Source: an uncultured Anaerotruncus sp.
Lineage (GTDB): Bacteria > Bacillota > Clostridia > Oscillospirales > Ruminococcaceae
Reading direction: 5' to 3'
NCBI GenBank assembly: GCA_944385965.1
Contig: CALWZG010000022.1
Coordinates: 98,225 to 162,224 of the forward strand
DNA length: 64,000 nt
Below the pieces are notes generated by a model. The model was not told where the DNA came from and did no database searches. It saw only the letters and a list, made by a program, of their open reading frames with translations. Below are positions 50,839 through 60,520 of the stretch, one piece after another (within the stretch, counting starts at the first letter, position 1; each line of letters begins with the position of its first letter). The translations under genes were made by a program, and so were the position numbers.

Positions 50839-52326
50839 ATGCTGCTTGATATTTTAATGAATGTTTTCCGCCCCGCAATGCTGCTTTCCATTTTAGGCGG
50901 TGTGGCAATGGGAATCTCCATTGGCGCTATGCCAGGCTTAACCTCCACAATGGGAGTTGCCTTGTTGATGCCTATGACCTTTGCCATGGACCCGGATGTG
51001 GGTATGATGGTTTTGATTGGCTTATTCTGCGGCGCTATTTATGGCGGTTCCATCACCGCGATTTTGATTAACACCCCAGGTACCCCTTCCGCCGCCGCGA
51101 CGGTTTTGGATGGATATAAATTTACCATGCGGGGTGAAGCGGGCCGCGCTCTTGGAATTTCAACGGTTTCTTCCTTTGGCGGAGGTATTATCAGCGGAAT
51201 CTTCCTGATTTTTATTGCTCCGATTTTGGCGGAAATCGCTTTGAAGTTCTCCGCTCCGGAAACCTTTGCCTTGGCCTTCTTCGGCATCAGCATCATTGCC
51301 AGTATCTCTGGTAATTCCTTGATTAAAGGTCTGATGTCTGGAACTTTAGGATTGATTCTGGCTCTGATTGGTATGGATAACATTACCGGATATTCCCGGT
51401 TTACCTTTGGTTCCACCTTCCTGATGGCTGGCTTGTCCTTTATTCCTGTCTTGGTAGGACTGTTCGCCATGAGCCAGTGCTTCCTGAGCATCGAGGAGAT
51501 TTACGAGCGGCGGGTTATGGACAATACCACCAAACGCTCTATTCCCACCTTACAGGATTTGAAGACCATTTTTCCCACCATTCTCCGGGCAGGTATTACA
51601 GGAACCTTTATTGGAGCCATTCCTGGAGCGGGCGGTGATATCAGCGCGTTTGTTTCCTATGATATGGAGAAGCGGGTATCCAAACACCCAGAGAAATTTG
51701 GTACCGGTATTCCTGAGGGAATCGCCGCGCCGGAGGCTTCCAACAATGGTACCACAGGAGGCGCTTTGATTCCCCTGCTGACCTTGGGTATCCCTGGAGA
51801 CGCCAACACCGCTGTTATGCTGGGTGCTTTGATGGTTCATAACCTGACCCCCGGTCCTCAGCTGTTTGTAGACCAGGCTGAAACAGTTTATACTCTGTTC
51901 GCCGGTTTTATGCTGGCCAACGTATTCATGCTGATTTTGGGTCTGTCCGGACTGAGAGCCTTCGTAAAGATTGTTTCCATTCCCCGGCAGGTTTTGGTAC
52001 CGGTGATTATGGTGCTTTGCACCGTAGGCTCCTATGCTATTAACAATAACTTCAATGATGTAATTGTTATGCTGATTGCGGGCGTGATTGGATATTTCCT
52101 CACAAAGGGCGGCTTCCCATTGTCTCCCATTGTTTTGGCGTTGATTTTGGGACCCATGGCGGAAGGCAACTTCCGTCGGAGCTTGGTTATGTCCAACGGC
52201 AGTTATGCCATTTTCCTGGAGCGTCCCATCGCTCTGGCGTTTATCGTAATCGCGGTAATCTCCTTGTTCCTTCCCATTATCAAAAAGGGTATCAAGGTAC
52301 AGAAGGAATCCAAAGCCAGCGCGTAA
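50839..52326 (+). CDS. tctA: Tripartite tricarboxylate transporter large permease
   Basis: 495 residues, about 12 helices: GGVAMGISIGAMPGLTSTMG, IYGGSITAILINTPGTPSAA, AGITGTFIGAIPGAGGDISA, SNNGTTGGALIPLLTLGIPG are the TctA signatures. With TctB and TctC it imports a carboxylate driven by the ion gradient. Substrate unknown; the neighbouring enzymes point to a sugar acid or hydroxy acid. Confidence 0.95.
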   Translation: MLLDILMNVFRPAMLLSILGGVAMGISIGAMPGLTSTMGVALLMPMTFAMDPDVGMMVLIGLFCGAIYGGSITAILINTPGTPSAAATVLDGYKFTMRGEAGRALGISTVSSFGGGIISGIFLIFIAPILAEIALKFSAPETFALAFFGISIIASISGNSLIKGLMSGTLGLILALIGMDNITGYSRFTFGSTFLMAGLSFIPVLVGLFAMSQCFLSIEEIYERRVMDNTTKRSIPTLQDLKTIFPTILRAGITGTFIGAIPGAGGDISAFVSYDMEKRVSKHPEKFGTGIPEGIAAPEASNNGTTGGALIPLLTLGIPGDANTAVMLGALMVHNLTPGPQLFVDQAETVYTLFAGFMLANVFMLILGLSGLRAFVKIVSIPRQVLVPVIMVLCTVGSYAINNNFNDVIVMLIAGVIGYFLTKGGFPLSPIVLALILGPMAEGNFRRSLVMSNGSYAIFLERPIALAFIVIAVISLFLPIIKKGIKVQKESKASA

Positions 52327-52343
52327 TTTTTCTGAAAATGTGG

Positions 52344-52375
52344 CAAATCCGCAAGGAAAACTCCTTGCGGATTTG
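52344..52375 (+). terminator. Strong hairpin after tctA
   Basis: 14-bp perfect stem CAAATCCGCAAGGA / TCCTTGCGGATTTG with four-base loop; weak T-run, so perhaps a processing or stabilising element as well as a terminator. Confidence 0.65.
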
Positions 52376-52447
52376 TTGCAACAGGAGTTATGATAGAGGA
52401 AAAGACTTGTGTATGGGCTGGACTGAAGAAAATTAAGGAGATTTGCC

Positions 52448-53155
52448 ATGAAGGGGCCAACAACCGATTTAAAGAAACAAATGGGAAAAACCGCTGTGGA
52501 ACAGGTAATCGAGCAGGTGAGGACTTGGGTGAATGAGGGGACTTATCCCCCAGGAAGCCGCCTTCCATCAGAAGCGGAGCTTATGGAGCAGGTGGGAGTG
52601 GGCCGAAGCTCGGTACGGGAAGCTATGAAGATTCTCTCAGCGATGGGAGCCGTTGAGATCAAACGAGGAAATGGGACCTTCATTGCCCAGGAACAAACCC
52701 TTTTCCCAAAGAACTGCGGAATGACAGGGCTGCCCAAGCCCACCAGCTTTCGGGAGCTGGTGGATGCCCGGGACGCTTTGGAGCGGGCTATTCTTGGATT
52801 GGCTATCCGGGCCGCTAAGCCGGAGAGTATCCGGCGTTTGGAGGAATGTAACCGAAAAACCCTGCAAGCCTATGAGAATCATCAGGATATACAGACCATG
52901 ATTGATTTGGAGATTGAGTTCCATCATCAATTAGGCTGCTGTTCAGAAAACGCTCTGCTTGCCCATTTATACGACCACATTTTGGCTATGTCTCTTCCTT
53001 ATATTTCTGACAATTTTCATAACACGGATGCTCAGGGATATGTTGCCTATTTTATTCATCAGCGTATGGTGGATGCTATGCGGTTCCGGGACCAGGAAAT
53101 GGCCCAAAGGGTGGTCACCGAGGCCACCGCTGAATTCGCGAAAAATAATTGTTGA
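52448..53155 (+). CDS. GntR family regulator, FCD type, second copy
   Basis: 235 residues: HTH (YPPGSRLPSEAELMEQVGVG, SSVREAMKILSAMGAVEIKR) and FCD domain (FRELVDARDALERAILGLAI, MIDLEIEFHHQLGCCSENAL, YFIHQRMVDAMRFRD). Distinct from the gntR at 47922. GGAGATTTG before the ATG. It precedes the dehydrogenase gene by 14 bases, so both are probably one transcript. Confidence 0.92.
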   Translation: MKGPTTDLKKQMGKTAVEQVIEQVRTWVNEGTYPPGSRLPSEAELMEQVGVGRSSVREAMKILSAMGAVEIKRGNGTFIAQEQTLFPKNCGMTGLPKPTSFRELVDARDALERAILGLAIRAAKPESIRRLEECNRKTLQAYENHQDIQTMIDLEIEFHHQLGCCSENALLAHLYDHILAMSLPYISDNFHNTDAQGYVAYFIHQRMVDAMRFRDQEMAQRVVTEATAEFAKNNC

Positions 53156-53169
53156 AAGGACTGAACCGG

Positions 53170-54150
53170 ATGAAAAAAATTGTATTGAGCCATAATATGC
53201 CCCTAAACGGATTTGAGGATTATTTGCAGGGTCTGGAGGTTGTATGTCCCAAAGAGCCTCTGGCCAAGTTTACCAGAGAGGAAGCGGAGGAAGCCATCAA
53301 GGAAGCCAGTGTATTCATCTGTATTGCTGATTTTGTCTGTGATAAAGCGCTGATGGAACTGGCCCCTAACCTGGAGATCGTGGGCAATTTAGGCTCCGGC
53401 TTTAATAATGTGGATGTGGACTACGCCACTCAAAGAGGGATTTATGTTTTGAATACCCCTACTCAGGTAATGGAACCCACCTCCGAGATGACCATTGCTT
53501 TGATGCTGAGCGTCTGCCGCAGCGTGGTACGCTATGACCGGGATCTGCGCAGGGAGAAGGTATGCACCCCTACCTTGCTGTTCTACCGGGACATGATGGT
53601 TTACGGAAAGACCTTGGGTATCCTTGGATTTGGACGGATTGGAAAAAGTGTGGCCCGCAAAGCGGTAGGATTGGGAATGAATGTGATTTATTACGATCCT
53701 TACCGTGCTTCTCCTGAGGAGGAGGAAGCTTTGCACGCCACCTACATGCCCATTGAGCAGGTACTGGCCAACTGCGATGTACTGACCCTGCATATGCCCT
53801 ATGTTCCAGAGTATCACCACTTTATGAACGACCAGCGGTTTGCCCTGATGAAGGATACCGCCTATCTGGTAAATGCCTCCCGTGGTCCTATCGTGGAGGA
53901 AAAGGCTCTGATTAAAGCTCTGAAAACCGGAAAAATCCGGGGAGCGGCTCTTGATGTCCATGAGTTTGAGCCTAATATTTCTCAGGAAATTATTGACTTG
54001 GAAAATATTGTAATCACACCCCATTGCTGCACCAACATCGCGGAAATCCGCTTGAATATGCTGGGAGAGCTGATGCAGGGAATGGCGGCTCTGCTGGATG
54101 GCAAGGTCCCTCATAATGTCGTCAATAAAAGCTTGTGTGCCTCTAAATAA
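53170..54150 (+). CDS. D-isomer-specific 2-hydroxyacid dehydrogenase
   Basis: 326 residues. NAD-binding LGILGFGRIGKSVARKAVG with the Asp after the second strand (IYYDPYRA), catalytic Arg (LVNASRGPIVEE), Glu (LDVHEFEPN) and His (ITPHCCTN). It reduces a 2-keto acid or oxidises a D-2-hydroxy acid, for example glyoxylate/hydroxypyruvate or a larger sugar acid. AAAGGA lies nine bases before ATG 53170; the frame opens at 53149 inside gntR. Last gene of the catabolic locus. Confidence 0.93.
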   Translation: MKKIVLSHNMPLNGFEDYLQGLEVVCPKEPLAKFTREEAEEAIKEASVFICIADFVCDKALMELAPNLEIVGNLGSGFNNVDVDYATQRGIYVLNTPTQVMEPTSEMTIALMLSVCRSVVRYDRDLRREKVCTPTLLFYRDMMVYGKTLGILGFGRIGKSVARKAVGLGMNVIYYDPYRASPEEEEALHATYMPIEQVLANCDVLTLHMPYVPEYHHFMNDQRFALMKDTAYLVNASRGPIVEEKALIKALKTGKIRGAALDVHEFEPNISQEIIDLENIVITPHCCTNIAEIRLNMLGELMQGMAALLDGKVPHNVVNKSLCASK

Positions 54151-54169
54151 CAGTCAAAAGTGGGGATAT

Positions 54170-54211
54170 AACAGCCGGAGAATGGTTTTCTCCGGCTGTT
54201 GTGCTTTTTCA
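54170..54211 (+). terminator. Terminator of the catabolic locus
   Basis: AACAGCCGGAGAA / TTCTCCGGCTGTT, then GTGCTTTTTC. Confidence 0.88.
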
Positions 54212-54250
54212 CAAAGATTTGACCAGTTGGGTAAAATCTCCAAAATTTAA

Positions 54251-54279
54251 TTGACTTTACCAATCAAAAAATGTTAAAT
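54251..54279 (+). promoter_or_regulatory. Promoter of surface protein gene
   Basis: TTGACT (54251-54256), 17 bases, TTAAAT (54274-54279), 39 bases before the ATG. Confidence 0.5.
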
Positions 54280-54317
54280 TATAAGTATCTATAAAATGAA
54301 TTAGGGGGTTAAGGCTG

Positions 54318-55523
54318 ATGAAGGGTTTGTTGGCAGGCTTTTTGACAGTCATTTTGGTGGTATGCATGTGCCCCATCACAGCTTGCGCCATCAGTGAGGT
54401 TCAGCTTCCAATGACGGGAGTGGTATATGATGAGGATGAGGATGATGTCAGCTCGGATTTCTCCATTGTGGATGGCCGGGTGACCGCTGATCCGGTGCGT
54501 CCGGGGAAAACCTATTATTTTGAGATTAAGGACAGTGGAACGGTTACCTTTGGAAGCTACAACCCAATTCCGGTTACCTATCTGTTTGAGACCAATGATT
54601 TCAGCTTCAAGCTGGACAGGGACGAAGGCAGCAAATATTTGGATACGGTCAAATATGTGGAGCGAAACATTTCCGGCGGCCGCAGGCCTTATATTCAGGT
54701 GGATATAGAAGAAAGCAGCCGACTTTTGGATGACGATAAGCTTTCCTTTGATGTTTTCTTTAAAGCTAAGCGTTCGGGAAGCGGATGGAATTCCGGTGAC
54801 ATCGCCAATGTGCGGTTTGAACTGTGGCTGCAAAATGATCAGGAAACCACCGACGCCTACATTGATACAGGGGATGGGGTGGTATTCAACCCGGATTCCA
54901 ACGAGGATAACCTGATTACTTGGGGATGGAATGAGGATATCGCGTCCCTGGAGTTTGAGGCGGACAGTGATGCTGACAAATTCTACGCCAAACTTTCCAC
55001 AAAAGCCATTCGGGATGTTTGGGAAAATTATGGGGACCCAGTGGATGCGGAATTGTATTTCCGAAGTTTCGTAGGAAATCCCCAGATAGATTCTACCTCC
55101 AGGGCTACATTAACCTTATACGATCCCTTTTATGAGGACGGAAGATGGCGTTCTATAAGCCCTTATGACTGCTATATTTATGTATACAGCGGAGGTGAGC
55201 TGGTGGATGTAACCGACCGCTTCCAATATGTGGATGGTTATAACACCGACGCTGGGCTGCCTGGATGGCAGGCACGGGTCAGAGCTTTGGGGACTTATGT
55301 GATTTCAGACACAGAGCTGCTGTACCAGGAGGATGTCTGGATTGATGCTTCCTCCTCCGCCTCTGAACCGGAAGCCATATGCCCGCCCAATCCTACACCT
55401 ACCCCTCCTTCTTATCCCACAACACCAGCCCCCACCGGCTCAAAAGATTTTGTGGCAGCAGCTGTAGGAGCGGCGGTACTCTCTCTGGGTGTATTTCTGA
55501 AGCTTAGAAAACGGGTAAAATAA
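54318..55523 (+). CDS. Secreted surface protein with sortase-like C-terminus
   Basis: 401 residues. N-terminal signal peptide (about 1-26, LAGFLTVILVVCMCPITACA), an acidic beta-rich extracellular region with Asp/Glu-rich and aromatic stretches (DEDEDDVSSDFSIVDGRV, TYYFEIKDSGTVTFGSY) and no recognised enzyme domain, then a Pro/Thr spacer. The end reads PAPTGSKDF, a hydrophobic stretch VAAAVGAAVLSLGVFL and RKRVK, the order of a cell-wall sorting signal with an atypical PTG motif. Likely anchored or membrane-held at the surface. AGGGGG precedes the ATG. Confidence 0.75.
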   Translation: MKGLLAGFLTVILVVCMCPITACAISEVQLPMTGVVYDEDEDDVSSDFSIVDGRVTADPVRPGKTYYFEIKDSGTVTFGSYNPIPVTYLFETNDFSFKLDRDEGSKYLDTVKYVERNISGGRRPYIQVDIEESSRLLDDDKLSFDVFFKAKRSGSGWNSGDIANVRFELWLQNDQETTDAYIDTGDGVVFNPDSNEDNLITWGWNEDIASLEFEADSDADKFYAKLSTKAIRDVWENYGDPVDAELYFRSFVGNPQIDSTSRATLTLYDPFYEDGRWRSISPYDCYIYVYSGGELVDVTDRFQYVDGYNTDAGLPGWQARVRALGTYVISDTELLYQEDVWIDASSSASEPEAICPPNPTPTPPSYPTTPAPTGSKDFVAAAVGAAVLSLGVFLKLRKRVK

Positions 55524-55540
55524 AAAGGTAAAATAGTGTC

Positions 55541-55630
55541 AGGCCTGACGATTGCCATTCCGCTGCGTCAGGCCTGCTTTTTAAAACATAGTGACAAAAA
55601 GGGTATGGCCAACAGGCCATACCCTTTTTC
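55541..55630. terminator. Two terminators between surface protein and RND genes
   Basis: AGGCCTGACG / CGTCAGGCCT then GCTTTTTA (55541-55583), and AAAAAGGGTATGGCC / GGCCATACCCTTTTT (55596-55629), the latter T-rich on both strands. Confidence 0.88.
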
Positions 55631-55665
55631 ATTTCGTTTTAAATCTTCCCAAGCCTGAAAAACTC

Positions 55666-58600
55666 TTACTCAGGAAGCTGGGAGCTGTCCATCAATTCAG
55701 GGAGGATGGTGTCATTTGCAGGAGGCTGGGGAGGAGGTCCTTGCTGGTTGCGCTTTTTGCCCTCAAAAATGGTGTAGAAGGTGGGCAGAAGCAGAAGGGA
55801 CAACAGAGTGGATGCGCAAAGTCCTCCAATAATCACCAAGGCCATACCCTGCATCATTTCGGCGCCAGAGCCTATACCAACGGCCATAGGAACCATAGAC
55901 AGAACCGTTGTCAGGGTTGTCATAAGAATTGGCCGCAGTCGGGTCCGTCCAGCGTTGATTAAAGCGGTACGCATATCCATGCTGGCCCGATATTGGTTGG
56001 CTGTGTCTACAAACAGAATTCCGTTGTTTACAACCGTTCCTACCAAAGTCAGGAAGCCCATCAGAGCGGTCATGCTCAGGGTGCTGTTGGTCAGCCACAG
56101 CAAGCCGAAAGAACCAATGAGGCTGAAAGGTACGCACAGCATAACCATAGTAGAGAACTTGGGAGACTCAAACTGCATAGCCATCACCATAAAGACCAGC
56201 AAAATAGCGATGATAATGGCGGTGGCCAGGGAGGTGAATTCCTCCATCATCTGTTCCGTATTGGCGCCCTGAGCCAAAGTGACACCATCAGGAAGGTCAA
56301 GGGTGGCCAAGCCGGCGTAGATAGACTTTTGAGCATCAAACTTAGCGGCTTCCGTAGGCTGTCCGCTGACCGTAACCAGATACTGATTATTTTTGCGGGT
56401 GATGCTCTGAGGACTGTCTGAAAATTCGATGGTGGCCATATCCAACAGGGGAACCTGCTGTCCGGAAGTGTTCATCAGTACCAAACCAGACAGATCAGTA
56501 ACCGTTTCATAACGGTCCTGAGGATATTCCACCATAACAGAATATTCCTGTCCCTGTTGATTCATAGTGAAAGCTTCCTTTCCGCTGAGGGTCATGTTCA
56601 CAGCGGAAGCAATTTGGATGGGTTGGAATCCTTTGGCGGCGGCCTTGATGGGGTCTATCTGTACTTTGGCCTGAGGGCTTCCCTTAGAAACGCTGGAGGT
56701 AACCCGGATGATGCCATCGGTTTGATACATCAAGTCCTCCACCAAGGCGGAAGCTTCCTTCAACACCTCAAAATCGTTGCCTTGCAGATTTACCTCAATC
56801 TCGCCGCTGCTGCTCATAGAGCCCATGCTGCTGGAAGTGGAGGTAATCTGAACCTCACAGTCCAACAGGTCGGCGCAAGCTTTTTGCCACTGTTCCACTA
56901 CTTCCTTGGTTTCCATCTCACGGTCACCTTTCAGGTAAGCGTTGATGGAAGCGGAACCGGAACCAGAGGACATCATACTGGAACCAACCGTGAGGTAATA
57001 CCGTTCCACATCCGGGTGAATTTTCACCATTTCCTCCAGCTCTGTTACGATTTCATTTACCCGCTCGGTCTGAAGTCCGGGACGTGTTTCCACACTGATG
57101 GAGATATTTCCCTCATCGATCTGAGGCATCAGCTCCATATTTAACCGGGTGGCTGAAAAGATTCCGCCCACCAAAAGTACCAAGGATACCACAGTGACCA
57201 GTATCCGATGGGGAAGCATGGAAGCGATGATTTCTCCATAAGCGATTTCCATGCTGTGCAGGAATTTAGAGATAGGGGTATTTCGTTTTTCCTGGGGCTT
57301 AAAGATGGAGAAGAACAATGGCACCAAGGTCAGAGCGCAGATGAGGGAGGCGGTGAGGGAGAAGATGATGGTAAAGCCTAATTGTTTGAACAATTGTCCA
57401 GACAGGCCCTGCATCAAGCTGATGGGCAGGAATACTACCACCGTGGTGATGGTGGAGGCTACAATGGAAGCGGCCACAAATCCAGCACCCTCCATGGCAC
57501 ATTTCTTATAATCCTGTTTGGCGCCTACGCTGCGGCGGAAACAGCTCTCAATGACTACGATGGAGCTGTCTACCATCATACCGACGCCGATGACCATACC
57601 ACCCAAGGAGACAAGGTTCAGGGAGAAGCCCATCAGGCGCATCAGAATCACTGTGGCCAACAGGGAGATGGGCATGGAGCTTCCTACAATCAGAGAAGCC
57701 TTGAAATCTCCAAAGAAGAGGAACAGTACCAGCATGGACAAAATGATACCCAGAATCAAGGTGCTGAATACACTTTTTACAGAGTCTACAATGGTATCAC
57801 TGGTATCATAAACCACATCTAATTTTACACCCATGTCCTGTGCGTTAATTTTGTCCACCTCACGGATGACCGACTTAGCCACATCCAGGGTAGAAGCGCT
57901 CTGACGTTTTTGAATCGTCATCATTACATTGGTGTTTCCATTATAACGGCTGATGGATTCGGCGTCTTTTTTGGTTTGAAAAACTTTTGCCACATCTGAC
58001 AGATGAATCACATCACCGCTGCGCAGGGTGATTGGCACATTCATCAGTGCCTCCACCGAGCGGTATTCCACACCCGCCCGTACAGCCAAATTCTGACTGC
58101 CCATATCGGTGTCACCACCTGGGATGGAGAAATCAGCGCTGCCAATAATGCTGACCAAAGAGGACATATCCAATCCGTACTGCCGCATCCGGTCTTCCAT
58201 CAGCTGAACGCTGATATAGCTTTCCTGGCCACCCATAGTTTCCACGCTGGCCACTCCGCCTAGTTTTTCCAACTCAGGCTGAATTTCCTCCGTGACGGTA
58301 TACAGAAGGTCCAGGTCACCGGTTTGCTGGGCGGAAAGAACGATTACCGGCATGGCGTCCATACTCATTTCCATAATTACTGGATCTTGCGCATCGTCTG
58401 GAAGAGTAGCTTTCGCCAAATTCAGTTTTTCCTGAAGGTCAATATGGGCTACATCAATATCCGTTCCATACTCCAATTCCAGGATGACAATGGATACATT
58501 CTCTTGGGAAATGGACTGGAGATTTTTCAGACCGTTCAATGTGGAAACCTGATCCTCGATTTTTTTGCTGACCAAATCTTCCACATCCTCAGGACTGGCT

Positions 58601-58758
58601 CCAGGATAAACGGTCATGGTCAGCAGAACAGGCACTTCAATATCAGGAGTCAGCTCCAAAGGGGCGGTAAAAATGGACATAATGCCGAACACAATCAGAG
58701 CGAAGATAATAATGATACAAGAAACAGGCCGTTTTAAGGCAAGCTTTGTCAAACTCAT
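55666..58758 (-). CDS. RND family efflux transporter permease
   Basis: 1030 residues, standard RND length with two halves of six helices and large loops. Family motifs: LALKRPVSCIIIIFALIVFG at the start, ASPEDVEDLVSKKIEDQVS, MVIGVGMMVDSSIVVIE (helix 4 Asp site), and the second-half VGTVVNNGILFVDTANQYR and TTVLSMVPMAVGIGSGAEM. It exports drugs, lipids or metabolites using the proton gradient. Co-transcribed with an adaptor protein 18 bases upstream. No outer-membrane TolC gene, as expected in a monoderm (compare SwrC). Confidence 0.94.
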   Translation of the reverse strand: MSLTKLALKRPVSCIIIIFALIVFGIMSIFTAPLELTPDIEVPVLLTMTVYPGASPEDVEDLVSKKIEDQVSTLNGLKNLQSISQENVSIVILELEYGTDIDVAHIDLQEKLNLAKATLPDDAQDPVIMEMSMDAMPVIVLSAQQTGDLDLLYTVTEEIQPELEKLGGVASVETMGGQESYISVQLMEDRMRQYGLDMSSLVSIIGSADFSIPGGDTDMGSQNLAVRAGVEYRSVEALMNVPITLRSGDVIHLSDVAKVFQTKKDAESISRYNGNTNVMMTIQKRQSASTLDVAKSVIREVDKINAQDMGVKLDVVYDTSDTIVDSVKSVFSTLILGIILSMLVLFLFFGDFKASLIVGSSMPISLLATVILMRLMGFSLNLVSLGGMVIGVGMMVDSSIVVIESCFRRSVGAKQDYKKCAMEGAGFVAASIVASTITTVVVFLPISLMQGLSGQLFKQLGFTIIFSLTASLICALTLVPLFFSIFKPQEKRNTPISKFLHSMEIAYGEIIASMLPHRILVTVVSLVLLVGGIFSATRLNMELMPQIDEGNISISVETRPGLQTERVNEIVTELEEMVKIHPDVERYYLTVGSSMMSSGSGSASINAYLKGDREMETKEVVEQWQKACADLLDCEVQITSTSSSMGSMSSSGEIEVNLQGNDFEVLKEASALVEDLMYQTDGIIRVTSSVSKGSPQAKVQIDPIKAAAKGFQPIQIASAVNMTLSGKEAFTMNQQGQEYSVMVEYPQDRYETVTDLSGLVLMNTSGQQVPLLDMATIEFSDSPQSITRKNNQYLVTVSGQPTEAAKFDAQKSIYAGLATLDLPDGVTLAQGANTEQMMEEFTSLATAIIIAILLVFMVMAMQFESPKFSTMVMLCVPFSLIGSFGLLWLTNSTLSMTALMGFLTLVGTVVNNGILFVDTANQYRASMDMRTALINAGRTRLRPILMTTLTTVLSMVPMAVGIGSGAEMMQGMALVIIGGLCASTLLSLLLLPTFYTIFEGKKRNQQGPPPQPPANDTILPELMDSSQLPE

Positions 58759-58776
58759 ATTCTGATGCTCCCTTCA

Positions 58777-60357
58777 TTAAGCCTGTTGGGAAGTAGTGTC
58801 CTCCTCTTGGCTGGAGGACGGGTCTGAAGTGGAATCAGAATCCGATGAACTCTGGGAGGATGAAGCTTCCTCAGGCTCAGCGGTTTGAGAAGTCTCAGAA
58901 GAATTCTCGGCAGAGGACTGGCTGGCAAGCACCACATCAGCCCCATCCAAAAGACGTGGATGCCAAGTGGTGATAACCTGGTCCTCTGGGGATAAGCCAG
59001 AAACCACAGCGATTTCATCTGTGCCAGTGACACCAGTTTCAATCTCTGTCTTTACAGCTTTTCCATCTTTATAAACATAAACATAAGGGGTTTCCTGGTC
59101 ATAATAGACACAATCAATGGGAATAAGCAGGCTATCATTGGATTTTTGGGTAGCCGCTGTAATCTTTACAGAAGAACCAGTATGTAGAGTAGCTTGGGAA
59201 GAATCCACAGTAGCTTTTACGCTGAACAGACCGCTTTGAGGGTCCACAGCGGTGGAAATTTCGGTGATGGTGCCATTGATGGTCTGGCTGCCGTTTTCCA
59301 CAACCACAGGGTCTCCAACCTCCATATTGGAAACCACCGACTCGGAGACCGCGAACCGAACGGTCATGAGGCTTTTATTGGAAACAACATAGGCGGGAGA
59401 GGAAACATTGGAGGGGTTGTTATCGGTGACATTTTTCTGTTCAATCACACCATCAATGGGGGAGTAAACCTTTGTATAACCCAACTGCTGCTCCTGAGCC
59501 CGCAAGGAAGCCTCAATGCTGCGCAGACCAGCGTCGACCGTCTGCTGCGTTTCCTCGGTAGTACCATTTTTAAAGATTTCTAAATTGTAAAGAGCGTTCT
59601 CGTAGGCTTCCTGGGCTTGCTGATATTGGAGACGCAGGCTCCGGTGTTCAGCGTCATCATCTGCTTCCTGCTCGTTGTAAGTGGAGCGGGCGGCCAAGTA
59701 TGCTTCCTCAGCCGCTATCAATTCCTCGGAAAGTTTTTTATATTCAGGGTCCTCCTTGTAATTAGGGTCATCCTTTGGGAAGTTGTTGACCTTTTCCTCA
59801 GCGGCTTTGTAGGCATCGTATTTCCGGTCAGCCTCCCGCTTGAGCAGCAGGATTACATCCTCATCTCCATCGTTCTGCTGATCGTTGTAATCATCCAGCG
59901 CGTTGCGGGCTTTCTGCATGGCCAGCTGGGCATTGGTAACCGCCATCTCCATAGCCGCGGTATTGCTGTCCCAGCCAGCGCCGAATGTCTGATCCAATTG
60001 CAGCTTTTGGGACTCCAATTGGGCGGCAGTGGCGTCATATTGAAGCTGAATGTCGGTAGGGTCAATCTCATAGAGTAAATCCCCCTTGCGCACCTGGTCC
60101 CCAACTTCAAAATGGGTCCGCAGCACAGTGCCAGAAACCTTGGGATAAACTTGTACACTTTCGTCAGGCTGAATGGTGCCAATAAAAGAGGACATTTGCT
60201 CCAAGGAACCCTGCTCGGGAACCTGAGCCATTACATTGATGTCCGCCAAAGGCGCGCTGGCTGCTTGAGAGGGTTCTTTCATGCGAGAACCAATCCCAAT
60301 GGCCGCCAAACCAGCCACAACCACACAACTACTGATTACCAGTACACGCTTTTTCAA
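58777..60357 (-). CDS. RND efflux adaptor (membrane fusion protein)
   Basis: 526 residues. N-terminal membrane anchor (LVISSCVVVAGLAAIGIG), biotinyl-lipoyl half-motifs SVQVYPKVSGTVLRTHFEVG and YTKVYSPIDGVIEQKNV, a long coiled coil between (about 110-285), and beta-barrel region with VNSA-type NGSQTINGTITEIS. The tail (about 475-526) is a Ser/Glu/Gln-rich low-complexity stretch not usual for the family. First gene of the pump operon, diverging from the response regulator. Confidence 0.92.
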   Translation of the reverse strand: MKKRVLVISSCVVVAGLAAIGIGSRMKEPSQAASAPLADINVMAQVPEQGSLEQMSSFIGTIQPDESVQVYPKVSGTVLRTHFEVGDQVRKGDLLYEIDPTDIQLQYDATAAQLESQKLQLDQTFGAGWDSNTAAMEMAVTNAQLAMQKARNALDDYNDQQNDGDEDVILLLKREADRKYDAYKAAEEKVNNFPKDDPNYKEDPEYKKLSEELIAAEEAYLAARSTYNEQEADDDAEHRSLRLQYQQAQEAYENALYNLEIFKNGTTEETQQTVDAGLRSIEASLRAQEQQLGYTKVYSPIDGVIEQKNVTDNNPSNVSSPAYVVSNKSLMTVRFAVSESVVSNMEVGDPVVVENGSQTINGTITEISTAVDPQSGLFSVKATVDSSQATLHTGSSVKITAATQKSNDSLLIPIDCVYYDQETPYVYVYKDGKAVKTEIETGVTGTDEIAVVSGLSPEDQVITTWHPRLLDGADVVLASQSSAENSSETSQTAEPEEASSSQSSSDSDSTSDPSSSQEEDTTSQQA

Positions 60358-60439
60358 GATACCAAACCTCCTAATTGGTTAAAAATCTATCAGTTTATAC
60401 AATCACACGATGTTAAGTTTATCCAAGTTATATGAACCT

Positions 60440-60480
60440 AATGTATACTACGATGATATTAATGTGAATAATTTGTGAAT
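60440..60480 (-). promoter_or_regulatory. Pump promoter overlapping tandem TGTGAAT repeats
   Basis: Minus strand TTCACA (60463-60468), 17 bases, TACATT (60440-60445). TGTGAAT occurs on the plus strand at 60463-60469 and 60474-60480, period 11. Such direct repeats are typical sites of OmpR-type regulators, and the divergent gene encodes one. Confidence 0.55.
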
Positions 60481-60520
60481 TAAATACGAATAACTGATGT
60501 ATTTGAAATGAAGAAAGACC

